This document shows positions 1 through 8,893 of a stretch of 64,000 bases of DNA, one piece after another; positions within the stretch are counted from its first letter, which is position 1; every line of letters begins with the position of its first letter. The stretch spans positions 1-64,000 of the forward strand of contig NZ_JABEQH010000021.1 of assembly GCF_014174305.1 (NCBI RefSeq). The letters run 5' to 3'. Source of the DNA: Gluconacetobacter johannae. Its GTDB lineage: Bacteria; Pseudomonadota; Alphaproteobacteria; Acetobacterales; Acetobacteraceae. Under the pieces are notes generated by a model. It was not told the DNA's origin. It ran no database searches and saw only the letters and a program-made list of their open reading frames with translations. A program made the translations under genes and the position numbers.

Positions 1-957
1 GCCCGCCGGACGCCGCGCCGCGCCCGCCGGAGCGAGCGTCGGCGCCGCTCCCCCGTCGCCCACCCTTTTGGCGCCGGAGCGCCGCCGCGCCGGCGGGGGC
101 GTCGGGCCGGCCCGGGAATCGCGCGCCCGGAAGGCCAGCGTGCCGGGAAAGGTCACCATGTCGAGGAATCCGCCACAATCCGCGACCGGGTCGGAATGGC
201 CCAGCAGCAGCCATCCGCGCGGCGACAGCCGGTCGGCCAGTTGGTGGATCAGGTCCTGCGCCTGGGCCGTCTCGAAATAGATCAGCACGTTACGGCACAG
301 GATCAGGTCGAACGGCCCCGCCGGTCCGCCGCCATGCGGCAGGTCCATGATGTTCCCGTATTCGAAACGCACCATCCGCCGGTATTCGGGGCGCAGGGTC
401 CAGTGCCGGTCGGTCGCCGTGGGCTGGAACCACAGGCTTCGTTCCGCCTGCCCGATATCGCGCAGGGACCACGCCCCGTATTCCGCCCCCCGCGCGCGCT
501 CCAGCGCCTGGGTGCTGATATCGGTGCCCAGGATCTCGATCGTCCAGTCCTGTTCCCCGCGTTCCGCCAGCAGGCGGCTCAGCAGGATCGCCAGCGAATA
601 GGGCTCGGCCCCGTTGGCGCAGCCGACGCTCCAGATCCGCAGGGTCCGCAGCGGGCGCAGGCGGCGCAGCAGATCGGGCAGGATCGTCGTTTCCAGCGCA
701 TGGAACTGCTCGGCATAGCGGAAGAAGAACGTCTCGCCGATCGTCACCGCCGATTCCAGCGCCCGCCATTCCGCCACCCCTTCGCACGGGTCGGACAGCA
801 GCGACAGATAATCCGACGGACGGACGCACGAGCAGGCCTCCATCCGCCGCGCCAGGATCATGTCCAGCAGATCCATCTTGTCGGCATAGTAATACAGCCC
901 GGTCCGCGCGACGATTCGCGCCGCCAGCCGCTCGAGGGCGCGCCGCCGTTCAGGCAT
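1..957 (-). CDS. cheR: CheR-type chemotaxis protein methyltransferase (3' end outside window)
   Basis: SAM-dependent O-methyltransferase that methylates glutamates of chemoreceptors. The frame is open from the ATG at 957 to the left window edge (319 codons, no stop), so the protein is incomplete. Visible motifs in order are ETFFFR (CheR N-terminal region), VGCANGAEPYSLAI (SAM-binding loop, with an alanine where CheR usually has S/T), EILGTDIS, LILCRNVLIYF and WLLLGHSD, a full CheR catalytic domain by about residue 255. The remainder is a Pro/Ala/Arg-rich tail that may lead into a TPR or other extension. The start overlaps the stop of the upstream cheW-like gene by 8 bp, indicating one operon. 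Confidence 0.9.
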   Translation of the reverse strand, partial: MPERRRALERLAARIVARTGLYYYADKMDLLDMILARRMEACSCVRPSDYLSLLSDPCEGVAEWRALESAVTIGETFFFRYAEQFHALETTILPDLLRRLRPLRTLRIWSVGCANGAEPYSLAILLSRLLAERGEQDWTIEILGTDISTQALERARGAEYGAWSLRDIGQAERSLWFQPTATDRHWTLRPEYRRMVRFEYGNIMDLPHGGGPAGPFDLILCRNVLIYFETAQAQDLIHQLADRLSPRGWLLLGHSDPVADCGGFLDMVTFPGTLAFRARDSRAGPTPPPARRRSGAKRVGDGGAAPTLAPAGAARRPAG

Positions 958-1507
958 CCGTCCCCTCCCACAGCGCGTCGCGTTCCTGCAGGGCCGACAG
1001 CAGATGGTCGATCCGCTGGCGTTCGCGCGCCATCAGCAGGCGGTCCGGATCCATCAGTTGCGCCGTGCATCCCCCGCCCAGGTCGAGTTCCCCCACCAGC
1101 CAGTCGCCCGCCGTCGCGCTATCGCACGGCGCGGCGACCGGTCCGGAGACGTGGCGCACGTCCAGCACGCCGTCCACCATGTAGGCCACGCGCGCGCCCT
1201 CCCCTTCCGGGCCGAGCAGCAGCGGACGGTACAGGGTTTCGGCTCCCGCCTGGTCCACGGCCCGCCACGGGCGCAGGCCCAGCAGCACGGCCAGGTCGAT
1301 CGCCACCACCCGTTCGGCCCCCAGCCGGAAATAGCCCAGCACCGGCGCGGGCGTTCCCGGCGGGCGGAACAGCGCGGGCATCGGCACGCATTCGCGCACC
1401 GCCGGCAGCGGCAGCGCGTAGCGGACGTCCGCAAGCTGGAAAATGACGACGGCCCCAGGCACGAAGAACAATTCTCCCGACAGTTTGCCGAACCGGCGGC
1501 CCGCCAC
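950..1507 (-). CDS. cheW: CheW-like chemotaxis coupling protein
   Basis: Scaffold linking chemoreceptors to the CheA kinase. 185 aa with a single CheW (SH3-like) domain. It begins with FFVPGAVVIFQLADVRYALPL, continues through VPMPALFRPPGTPAPVLGYF and VVAIDLAVLLGL, and ends with VAYMVDGVLDV. A C-terminal 40-residue helix-rich tail follows. It overlaps cheR by 8 bp and is transcribed away from the ftsEX operon. The first 12 residues (MAGRRFGKLSGE) are not typical, so translation may start slightly downstream. Codon use matches the genome. Could equally be a CheW domain of a Frz/Wsp-like pathway. Confidence 0.82.
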   Translation of the reverse strand: MAGRRFGKLSGELFFVPGAVVIFQLADVRYALPLPAVRECVPMPALFRPPGTPAPVLGYFRLGAERVVAIDLAVLLGLRPWRAVDQAGAETLYRPLLLGPEGEGARVAYMVDGVLDVRHVSGPVAAPCDSATAGDWLVGELDLGGGCTAQLMDPDRLLMARERQRIDHLLSALQERDALWEGTDA

Positions 1508-1635
1508 GGGCGGCCGACGTTCCCGATACTGTGTCTGCCGAAGATTGCATTTAATACAAGTGACGGCTACCTCGGGCAGGGATGCGTTCCCGACAGGCCG
1601 GGCACGCCCAGCATCCGTTGCCGGAGACCATCGCC

Positions 1636-2046
1636 ATGGACAGCTTCAACGGGGACCGGGCCGCAAACCGGTTCCTCCCGCCCGAGGGGGGCCCGTCGTC
1701 CCGCTTTTCCGTTGCCCGCCTGGTGCGCGTGGCCGCCTGCGCCGTGTTCTATTTCCTGTTCTATTTCGTCCAGCAGGTCACCGAACTGCTGGCCCCGCTG
1801 CTGCTGATCCTGGGGGTGGGATGGGGCGTCCTGCCGCATCTGATCGGCGCCATCAGCACGACGGCGGCATCGGCCGACCCCCAGACCCGCGATATCGTCA
1901 GCCACGTCGCCAGCACCATTCCGCAACAGGTCGCAATCGGGTCCCACGTCTTCACCGCCGGATCGCTGGTCATGGACGGCCTGCTGATGATGGCGGCGGC
2001 GGCGCTGTGCGCCACCCTGGCCGCCATCGCCGCGCGCGAGATGTAA
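1636..2046 (+). CDS. small membrane protein upstream of ftsEX
   Basis: 136 aa of unknown function. The start at 1636 is chosen because a GGAGA lies 8 nt upstream; an in-frame ATG at 1582 would add a charged leader with no clear ribosome site. Two hydrophobic stretches are visible: a long double segment around residues 30-72 (AACAVFYFLFYFVQQV, then LLAPLLLILGVGWGVLPHLIGAI) and one at the C-terminus (VMDGLLMMAAAALCATLAAIAA). The intervening loop is polar. It ends 9 bp before ftsE, so it is probably co-transcribed with ftsEX and may be envelope-associated. I do not recognise the family. Confidence 0.6.
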   Translation: MDSFNGDRAANRFLPPEGGPSSRFSVARLVRVAACAVFYFLFYFVQQVTELLAPLLLILGVGWGVLPHLIGAISTTAASADPQTRDIVSHVASTIPQQVAIGSHVFTAGSLVMDGLLMMAAAALCATLAAIAAREM

Positions 2047-2055
2047 CCCGGCCCC

Positions 2056-2728
<673 letters not shown>

Positions 2729-2736
<8 letters not shown>

Positions 2737-3715
2737 CCGGCCGGTCCCGGCGCGCCGGGGCGCAAGCTGGTCGCAGGCACGCCGCGCCGACGGCCTGGCC
2801 CTGCGCCGCGCCATCCCGGACCGGCTGCTGCCGGTGCTGGTGGCCGCCATGGCGGTGCTGGCGGCAATGGCCCTGGCCGGGGCCACCGGCGCGCGCGTCC
2901 TGTCGGCCCGCTGGACCACCGGAGCGGCGTCCATCGTCACGGTGCAGGTCCCCCGGCCCGACGACCCCGCCCGGCCGGGCAACGGGACACCGCCGCCCCT
3001 GTCGCGCGCCGACGCCGTGCTGGCGGCGCTGGCCGACGTGCCGGGCGCGTCGCGCGTCCACCGGCTGGACAAGGCGGAACTGGAAGCCCTGCTGTCGCCC
3101 TGGCTGGGCCACGACGGAGACTTCGCCCTGGCGCTGCCCGCCGTGATCGAACTGCACCTCGATCGCGCCGGCACGGTGGATGCCGACACCCTCGCCGCCC
3201 GGCTGAATGCCCGCGCGCCGGACACGCTGGTGGAACGCAACAGCCTGTGGAGCGACCGGCTGGGCGACCTGGCGCGCAGCCTGCAGACCTGCGCCATCCT
3301 GGCCGTGCTGATCGTCGTCGCGGTGGCCGCCGCCACCATCGCCGCGACGACGCACGCCGGCCTGGGCGCGCGGCGGCAGGCCATCGAGCTGATCCACTCC
3401 CTGGGCGCGACCGACGGCTACATCGCCGGGCGCTTCGCCCGGCGCACGGCCATGCTGGCCTTCACCGGCGGGCTGATCGGCAGCCTGCTGGCGCTGCCAT
3501 TGCTGGTGCTGCTGTCGCGCCTGGCCGCCCCCTTCGCCGGCGCCACGCCCCCCGCCATGGCGACACTTCCCGACGCATCCCGCTGGGCCAGCCTGCTGGA
3601 CGCGCTGCCGGTACCGCTGGCGGTGACGCTGCTGTCGCTTGCCCCGGCGGCGGCGCTGATCGGCTGGCTGACCACGCAGGTCACCGTCCGGACATGGCTG
3701 CGCCGCCTGCCATGA
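2729..3715 (+). CDS. ftsX: cell division protein FtsX (permease-like)
   Basis: Membrane partner of FtsE. 328 aa from the ATG that overlaps the ftsE stop; upstream in-frame starts lie inside ftsE and are unlikely. Arg-rich cytoplasmic N-terminus, TM1 about residues 30-50, a periplasmic domain of roughly 120 residues (the region that binds the murein-hydrolase activator), then three TM segments (AILAVLIVVAVAAATIAATT; AMLAFTGGLIGSLLALPLLVLL; a C-terminal segment). The ELIHSLGATDGYIAGRF stretch between TM2 and TM3 is the conserved FtsX loop. Overlaps the next gene by ATGA. Confidence 0.93.
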
Positions 3716-4344
3716 GGCGCGCCGCGCGGGGGGCGCCGTCGGCCCCGGCGATTTTCCTGCGCGGCCTGCTGTGCGGCCTGCTGGTCTGCGGCGCGGCCTG
3801 GGGCATCGGCTTCGCGTGGTTCTTCCATGACGCCCTGCGGCCGGCCGGCCCGCTCCCCACGGCCGACGGGATCGTCGCGCTGACCGGCGGCCAGGGACGG
3901 ATCGAGGCCTCGCTGGAGCTGCTGATGCAGGGGCACGGGCGGCAATTGCTGATTTCGGGCGTCGACGCGCACGCCACGGTCGCCGCCGTGGCCGCCCGGA
4001 TGCAGGCCCCCCTGCCCCAGGACATCCGGGCCCGCGTCACGCTGGGGCGGCGCGCGACCTCGACCATCGGCAACGCGGACGAAACCGCGGACTGGGCGCG
4101 CGCGCATGCCATCCGGTCGCTGATCGTCGTGACGGCGGGCTATCATATCCGGCGGGCGATGATGGAAATCGGCCGGACCCTGCCGGATGTCACCCTGTAT
4201 CCCTGCCCCATCCTGCCCCCGGCGCTGCGCCACCCCTGGCGCGCGGCCTCCCTCCGGCTGATGGCGACGGAATATGACAAATGGCTCATGGCCAGCCTGG
4301 GCCTGGCCCGCGACATGGGCAGGCAGACACAGACAAAGGCGTGA
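3712..4344 (+). CDS. YdcF/DUF218 family membrane-anchored protein
   Basis: 210 aa. One N-terminal TM helix (residues about 18-40) is followed by a DUF218/YdcF fold: ADGIVALTGGQGRIEASLELL, QLLISGVD, SIIGNADETADWA-like SAM/nucleotide-type region and IVVTAGYHIRRAMMEI. Members of this family (SanA/ElyC/YdcF) are linked to envelope and peptidoglycan homeostasis, though the chemistry is unresolved. The ATG overlaps the ftsX TGA (ATGA), so it is in the ftsEX operon, which fits an envelope role. No catalytic assignment is made. Confidence 0.85.
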   Translation: MRRAARGAPSAPAIFLRGLLCGLLVCGAAWGIGFAWFFHDALRPAGPLPTADGIVALTGGQGRIEASLELLMQGHGRQLLISGVDAHATVAAVAARMQAPLPQDIRARVTLGRRATSTIGNADETADWARAHAIRSLIVVTAGYHIRRAMMEIGRTLPDVTLYPCPILPPALRHPWRAASLRLMATEYDKWLMASLGLARDMGRQTQTKA

Positions 4345-4421
4345 CCCGACGGCCTTTCTGGTGTAGGGCGGCGCGTCGCGCGCCACTGGCGCCTGTTCTG
4401 TCCGGGATGGTCCTGCCTGCC

Positions 4422-5192
4422 ATGACGCTGATCCGCGCATGCCTGTTCAATGTCTACTTCGTGGTGCTGACGATCGTGCTCGGGGTCGCGGCCCTGCCGA
4501 TCCGCCTGTTCGCCCGGCCGCTGGCGCTGCCCTACGCCAAGCTGTGGACACGGCTGTCCATCGCGGGCCTGCGCGCGATCTGCGGGATCGACATCATCGT
4601 CACGGGGCGCGAGCATCTGCCGGCGGGGCCCTGCCTGCTGGCGTCGCAGCACCAGTCGGCGTTCGACACGCTGGTGTGGATGAATCTGGTGGACCGGCCG
4701 TCCTATGTTATGAAGGAGGAACTGACCCGCCTCCCGCTGGTCGGGCCGATGCTGCTGCTGGCGGGAATGATCCCGGTCCGCCGCGCCGACGGGGCGAAGG
4801 CGCTGCGCGCCCTGCTGGCCGCAACGCAGCACGCCGCCGACGACGGGCGACAGATCATCATCTTCCCCGAGGGCACGCGCACCCGACCGGGCGAAACGGT
4901 CCGCCTGCAACCGGGGATTGCAGCGATGGCGGCCCATACCGGCCTGCCGGTTATTCCGGTGGCGACCGATTCCGGCCTGCGCTGGTCGCGCAACGCCTTC
5001 GTCAAGCATCCCGGCCCGATCCATATCGCCATCGGCCCCGCCCTGCCGCCGGGCCTGGGCCGGGCGAGGATTCTACCCGCGATTTCAGGAACATGGGAGA
5101 GCCTGACGCGTGATTTCGGAAGCGCGGCGCCGGGGGACGGATCTGTGGATAACTCTGTGGGCGTCCCTGTAGAAACGGGACACGCGCATTGA
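4422..5192 (+). CDS. plsC: 1-acyl-sn-glycerol-3-phosphate acyltransferase (PlsC family)
   Basis: Transfers an acyl chain to lysophosphatidic acid to form phosphatidic acid at the inner membrane. 256 aa from ATG 4422 (MTLIRACLFNVYF, a typical N-terminus); an ATG at 4407 is the alternative. N-terminal TM helix, then the acyltransferase blocks: HQSAFDT (HX4D catalytic motif), GMIPVRR, FPEGTRTRPGE (glycerophosphate binding) and VIPVATDSG. It follows the YdcF-like gene after about 80 bp. The last 15 codons are low in conserved character and contain a DnaA-box-like site (see 5144). Confidence 0.92.
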   Translation: MTLIRACLFNVYFVVLTIVLGVAALPIRLFARPLALPYAKLWTRLSIAGLRAICGIDIIVTGREHLPAGPCLLASQHQSAFDTLVWMNLVDRPSYVMKEELTRLPLVGPMLLLAGMIPVRRADGAKALRALLAATQHAADDGRQIIIFPEGTRTRPGETVRLQPGIAAMAAHTGLPVIPVATDSGLRWSRNAFVKHPGPIHIAIGPALPPGLGRARILPAISGTWESLTRDFGSAAPGDGSVDNSVGVPVETGHAH

Positions 5193-5456
5193 GGTCCCAT
5201 TCCGCCACGGCGCACGCCGTACCCTCACATGGGCCGGCGGCGAAATAGGGCGAAACTGGGGCATACCTCAAAACGCCTGATAAAATCTTCATTTTTTCGG
5301 TTTTCTCTATCGAGCCGGCAGGCCACCCCGGTCGCCGCGCCCCCGCGCGCGCCTGGCCTCCGGGGCCTTGCCGCGCGCCGCGCATCCAGCCTGTGGACAA
5401 GTTGCGCTTTCCCGATTTTGTCCCCTGGAGACGGCCTGTGTGAAAGATTTATGAAT
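5144..5456. other. gene-free stretch with DnaA-box-like sites and an AT-rich core (possible origin or DnaA target)
   Basis: The gap 5193-5499 holds no gene. Within and just before it are TGTGGATAA at 5144-5152 (exact reverse of the consensus DnaA box TTATCCACA), a nearby TGTGGG at 5156, TGTGGACAA at 5392-5400 (one change from consensus) and TGTGTGAAA near 5438. A strikingly AT-rich run (about 5270-5312, including ATTTTTTCGGTTTTC) and a tandem GCGAAAnnGG pair (5240-5259) lie between them. One GAATC (GANTC, CcrM-type) occurs at about 5453. This arrangement resembles a small oriC or a DnaA-regulated promoter, but the box count is low. Confidence 0.35.
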
Positions 5457-5499
5457 CAGCGCCTTCGCCGCCATCCGCAAAGTGTTTTATCAAGGCCGC

Positions 5500-6615
5500 A
5501 TGCCCCTCCTTCCGCTCCTGTCCGGCCCCTTGCGCCACGCGCGGCGAACGCGCGCCCTGGGGCTGGCGCTGCTGTGCCTGGCGGCGGCGGACGGGGTGGC
5601 GTGGCTGGCCGCGCAACGCCTGCTCGATGACGCGCTGCGGGGCTGGACGCAGGGCCTGGCAGCGCAGGGCTGGACCGTCCAGCCCGGCCCGCGGCGGCGC
5701 GGCGGCTCGATCCTGACGGCCCGGATCACACTGACCTCCCCCCGTCTGTTCGGCCGGATCGGGACGCCGGCGGGCGGGTCGAGGACCGTTTTGTGGGGCG
5801 GGGACAGGCTGACCCTGTCGCTGTCGGCGCTGCATCCCCTGTCCCTGCGCCTCGGCCTGGAAGGCCCGCAGGCCCTGCACCTGTCCGACCCGTCCCGTCC
5901 GGGGCAGGACATGGCCGTGCGCTGGCAGGGCCGGGATGTGCTGGGCTGGTTTCCGCTCGGCATGGTCCCGGCGGGGCAATCGGGCCGCGCCATCTGGTCC
6001 GCCGCCCTGCTGGATCTTCAGATCCTGGGCCCCGGCGGGCAGGACGCCGCCTTCCGCCTGCGGGACGTGGCCGGACATGGGCTGTGGAACGGCGCCGCCG
6101 GTCCGCAGGGCAGCCGCCTGGCCCTGGCGATGACCTGCGCGCGGATCGACCTGCCGCTGTCCTGGCCGATGCCGCCGGGGCTGCCGGACGCGCGATCCCT
6201 CCGCGATGCCGGCCTTGTCGTGGCGATCCCCGGCCGGGCGGACACACACACGGCGGCCGCGCCGACGACGGTGCTGGTGCAGGACGCCCGGACCAGATGG
6301 TCGACGCTGGCGCTGCATGCCGTGGGACGCGCCGACCTGCCCCCTGACGGCGCACCCGTCGGGGAGGCCACGCTGTCGGTCGAAGGGGTGGGCGACACGA
6401 TCCGCACCCTGGCGCAGGCCGGATCGCTATCGCCGGATATCGGGCGGGTGGCGGCCGCCATCGACCACTGGGCCGCGATCGTGGCCGGCCCGCCGGGCCG
6501 CCCCGACGCCCCGGCCCTGACCGACCGGCGCATCACCCTGCCGCTGCGGCTGCGCGCCGGCGCGCTGTTCATCGGGGCGGTGCCCGTCGCCACCCTGTCG
6601 ACGGGCGGGCCGTGA
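5500..6615 (+). CDS. DUF2125-like periplasmic/membrane-anchored protein
   Basis: 371 aa of unknown function. ATG 5500 is preferred because AAGG lies 6 nt upstream; a GTG at 5482 is in frame. It has an Arg-rich leader and a hydrophobic signal/anchor (ALGLALLCLAAADGVAWLAAQ, residues 18-38), then a long beta-rich soluble region with phrases such as GGDRLTLSLSALHPLSLRLGLEGPQ and GEATLSVEGVG. This layout matches the alphaproteobacterial DUF2125 family (assignment from memory of family layout, not a motif test). Converges with phaR, with 7 bp between stops. Confidence 0.6.
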   Translation: MPLLPLLSGPLRHARRTRALGLALLCLAAADGVAWLAAQRLLDDALRGWTQGLAAQGWTVQPGPRRRGGSILTARITLTSPRLFGRIGTPAGGSRTVLWGGDRLTLSLSALHPLSLRLGLEGPQALHLSDPSRPGQDMAVRWQGRDVLGWFPLGMVPAGQSGRAIWSAALLDLQILGPGGQDAAFRLRDVAGHGLWNGAAGPQGSRLALAMTCARIDLPLSWPMPPGLPDARSLRDAGLVVAIPGRADTHTAAAPTTVLVQDARTRWSTLALHAVGRADLPPDGAPVGEATLSVEGVGDTIRTLAQAGSLSPDIGRVAAAIDHWAAIVAGPPGRPDAPALTDRRITLPLRLRAGALFIGAVPVATLSTGGP

Positions 6616-6622
6616 CCCCGGC

Positions 6623-7309
6623 CTACCGCTGCTTCGACGCCTCCGGCGCCACCTGCGCGTCGCGCAGTTCCGCAAGTTCGCGCCGCAGGCGGGCCAGTTC
6701 CTGTTCCATCGTCTCGCCGTCCGTCGCGGCGCCCGGCGTCTCGGGGGCCGCAGCCTCCTCCGGCGCGATGTGACCGTTCCCACCTGCCGGGGCATCGCCC
6801 CGTGAAACGTCATCGGGCGGGGCATCCTCGGGCATCGGCTGGTACATCGACGAGAACATGGACATCGCCCTGTCCATCATCGCCATGTTCTGCCGCCCGA
6901 CCTCCTCCATGCCGGGCGGAAGGAAGGTTTCCATGGTCCGCTGCATGGTGGCGCGGATCTGCTTCTGGCTGGCGGCGAACTGCTCCATCATCTGGTCCAG
7001 ATAGTCGGGCACCAGCCCCTGCATGCTGTCGCCGTAGAAGCGGATCAACTGGCGCAGGAACGTCGCGGGCAGCATGGCGCGGCCCTTCGTCTCCTCCTCC
7101 ATGATGATCTGGGTCAGGACGGACCGCGTGATGTCGTCGCCCGTACGCGCGTCGAAGATCACGAACTCCTTGCCACGACGCACCATATCGGCCAGCGTGT
7201 CGAGGGTGATGTAGATCGAGCTTTCGGTATCGTACAGACGCCGGTTCGCGTATTTCTTGATGACGATCGGGGTGACCGGGCTGTTGGCATCCGGCAAGAT
7301 ACCCTCCAT
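6623..7309 (-). CDS. phaR: polyhydroxyalkanoate synthesis repressor PhaR
   Basis: DNA- and PHA-binding repressor of phasin/PHA genes. About 228 aa. The N-terminal PHB/PHA accumulation regulator domain is clear: PIVIKKYANRRLYDTESS, YITLDTLADMV, FVIFDARTGDDITRSVLTQII and LRQLIRFYGDSMQ. A Met-rich amphipathic region and a coiled-coil C-terminus (EQELARLRRELAEL) follow. The start at 7309 precedes the conserved domain by 13 residues; ATG 7339 would add 10 residues and neither has a strong ribosome site. It is divergent from the phasin-like/phaC-like genes, so the roughly 50-80 bp between them is the expected operator region. Confidence 0.92.
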   Translation of the reverse strand: MEGILPDANSPVTPIVIKKYANRRLYDTESSIYITLDTLADMVRRGKEFVIFDARTGDDITRSVLTQIIMEEETKGRAMLPATFLRQLIRFYGDSMQGLVPDYLDQMMEQFAASQKQIRATMQRTMETFLPPGMEEVGRQNMAMMDRAMSMFSSMYQPMPEDAPPDDVSRGDAPAGGNGHIAPEEAAAPETPGAATDGETMEQELARLRRELAELRDAQVAPEASKQR

Positions 7310-7390
7310 CAGCGTGGCTAGGACCGACGAGGATAGCATGACCCGAAGGCCGATGCACAGATTGCCGTTTTCCAGCCCCCTGCCCCCGCC

Positions 7391-7828
7391 ATGACCGCGA
7401 CCGATCCCCCCGATCCGGCGACGCTGATGCGCGACTGGATGGCCATCTGGCAGAGCGAGGCCGCCGCCCTGCGCCTGGACCGTGAAATGGCCGACGCCGC
7501 GCGCCGCATGACCGACCTGTGGGCCGCCGGCTTCGCCGCCGCCGCGCGCGCCACTCCCAGCGCGACCCAGGGCGCGACCCAGGACGCCCCCCCGGCCGGA
7601 ACAGACCATGGAACGCAGGATGGGGACCATATCGCAACCGCCGCCTCGCCCGACCTCCCGCCCGGACGCGCCGGGGCCGATGCTGCGCCGGGGGCCGCGC
7701 CCGCTGGCGATGCATCTGCTCTGCGCGCCGACATCGCCGCCCTCGGCCGGCAGCTCGACCGCATCGAACGACGCCTCGCCCGGCTGGAATCCCGGATCGG
7801 CGACGCCCCCCCTTCCGCCGGGGATTGA
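7391..7828 (+). CDS. phasin-like/PhaE-like coiled-coil protein, possibly the N-terminal part of a frameshifted phaC
   Basis: 145 aa. The N-terminal amphipathic helices (TLMRDWMAIWQSEAAALRLD, MADAARRMTDLWAAGF) resemble phasins or PhaE-type synthase subunits. An Ala/Pro/Thr linker with an ATQGATQ repeat follows, then a heptad-rich coiled coil (LRADIAALGRQLDRIERRLA). Its 3' end overlaps the phaC-like frame. A C7 run at 7806-7812 is where a one-base shift would continue this protein directly into PhaC (see findings), so it may be a domain rather than a separate protein. Confidence 0.6.
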   Translation: MTATDPPDPATLMRDWMAIWQSEAAALRLDREMADAARRMTDLWAAGFAAAARATPSATQGATQDAPPAGTDHGTQDGDHIATAASPDLPPGRAGADAAPGAAPAGDASALRADIAALGRQLDRIERRLARLESRIGDAPPSAGD

Positions 7829-8819
7829 TCCCGCCTTCATCGCCGGGGTGGCGGCCTACCGCCGGCACCCGTACCGGCGGGCCGACCCCGGCCCGACGCC
7901 GGTGCTGTGGTCGTGCGGCGAAATGCGGGTCCTCGATTACGGGCGGCCGGGGGACAGGCCCGTCCTGTTCGTGCCCAGCCTGATAAATCGCGGCTATATC
8001 CTGGACCTGATGCCGGGACGCTCGATGCTGCGCCACCTGGCGGCGCAGGGCCTGCGGCCGCTGCTGCTGGAATGGGGCTGGCCGGGCGAGGACGAACGCG
8101 CGCTGGATGTCGGCGGCTATGTCCAGGCACGGCTGGAACCGGCGCTGGCCGACATCGCAGGCCAGTGCGGGCAGGCCGTCACCCTGGCCGGATACTGCAT
8201 GGGCGGCCTGCTGGCCCTGGCGGCGGCGCAGCGCCGTCCCGACCTGGTCCGGGCGCTGGCGCTGCTGGCGACACCGTGGGATTTCGGCGCCGCGTCGCCC
8301 GAGGCCCTCCGGGCCCTGTCGCGCCTGCTGGCGCCGCATGCCGCGATGATGGCGCTGACCGGCACCCTGCCGGTCGATGCGTTGCAGACCGCCTTCGCCG
8401 CCGTCGATCCGGCCTCGATCATCCGGAAATTCCGCGATTTCGGGGCCATGCCGCAGGATGACCCGCGCACGGCTCTGTATGTCGCCATGGAAGACTGGCT
8501 GAGCGACGGCGTGCCGCTGGCCGCCCCGGTCGCCGTGGAATGCGTCCGGGACTGGTACGGCGCCAACCTGCCGATGCAGGGCGCATGGCAGGTGGGTGGG
8601 ACCCCGATCCACCCGCGGCGCCTCTCCCTGCCCACCCTGGTCGCGGTGCCGGCCCGCGACCGCATCGTGCCGCCCGGCAGCGCGCTGCCGCTGGCCGGCC
8701 TGATCCCCGGCGCGACCCTGCTGCAGGTCGCGGGCGGCCATGTCGGGATGGTCGCCGGCCCCCGGGCCGAGGGGCTGCTGTGGGCGCCGCTGACGGCGTG
8801 GCTGCAACGGCACGCCTGA
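7710..8819 (+). CDS. phaC: PHA synthase-like alpha/beta hydrolase (PhaC family)
   Basis: Polymerises 3-hydroxyacyl-CoA into PHA on the granule surface. The recognisable protein begins near 7824 (IDPAFIAGVAAYRRHPY) and includes GYCMGG with the synthase-type cysteine nucleophile (lipases have serine), the Asp loop VPARDRIVPP and a C-terminal GGHVGM histidine. It is short and resembles class III-type catalytic subunits. The start is unresolved: ATGs at 7680/7710 lie in low-complexity sequence overlapping the phasin-like frame, GTG 7848 falls inside the conserved region, and a fusion through the C7 run is plausible. phaB follows after 74 bp. Confidence 0.78.
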   Translation: MHLLCAPTSPPSAGSSTASNDASPGWNPGSATPPLPPGIDPAFIAGVAAYRRHPYRRADPGPTPVLWSCGEMRVLDYGRPGDRPVLFVPSLINRGYILDLMPGRSMLRHLAAQGLRPLLLEWGWPGEDERALDVGGYVQARLEPALADIAGQCGQAVTLAGYCMGGLLALAAAQRRPDLVRALALLATPWDFGAASPEALRALSRLLAPHAAMMALTGTLPVDALQTAFAAVDPASIIRKFRDFGAMPQDDPRTALYVAMEDWLSDGVPLAAPVAVECVRDWYGANLPMQGAWQVGGTPIHPRRLSLPTLVAVPARDRIVPPGSALPLAGLIPGATLLQVAGGHVGMVAGPRAEGLLWAPLTAWLQRHA

Positions 8820-8893
8820 CGCGCCCCCCGACAAAGCGGGTGGAAGCGCCGGGCCGATCCTGTAAGATCGCGTCAAAACATACAGGAAACGTC

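Noticed and set aside
1508-1635. Sigma-70 promoters in the cheW/membrane-protein divergent gap
   Set aside because: An AT-rich patch (GATTGCATTTAATACAAG) is visible, but no -35/-10 pair with proper spacing could be supported on either strand.
8855-8870. CGATC-N6-GATCG dyad before phaB as a PhaR operator
   Set aside because: Only 5-bp arms containing the common GATC; expected by chance and no second copy at the phaR divergent region.
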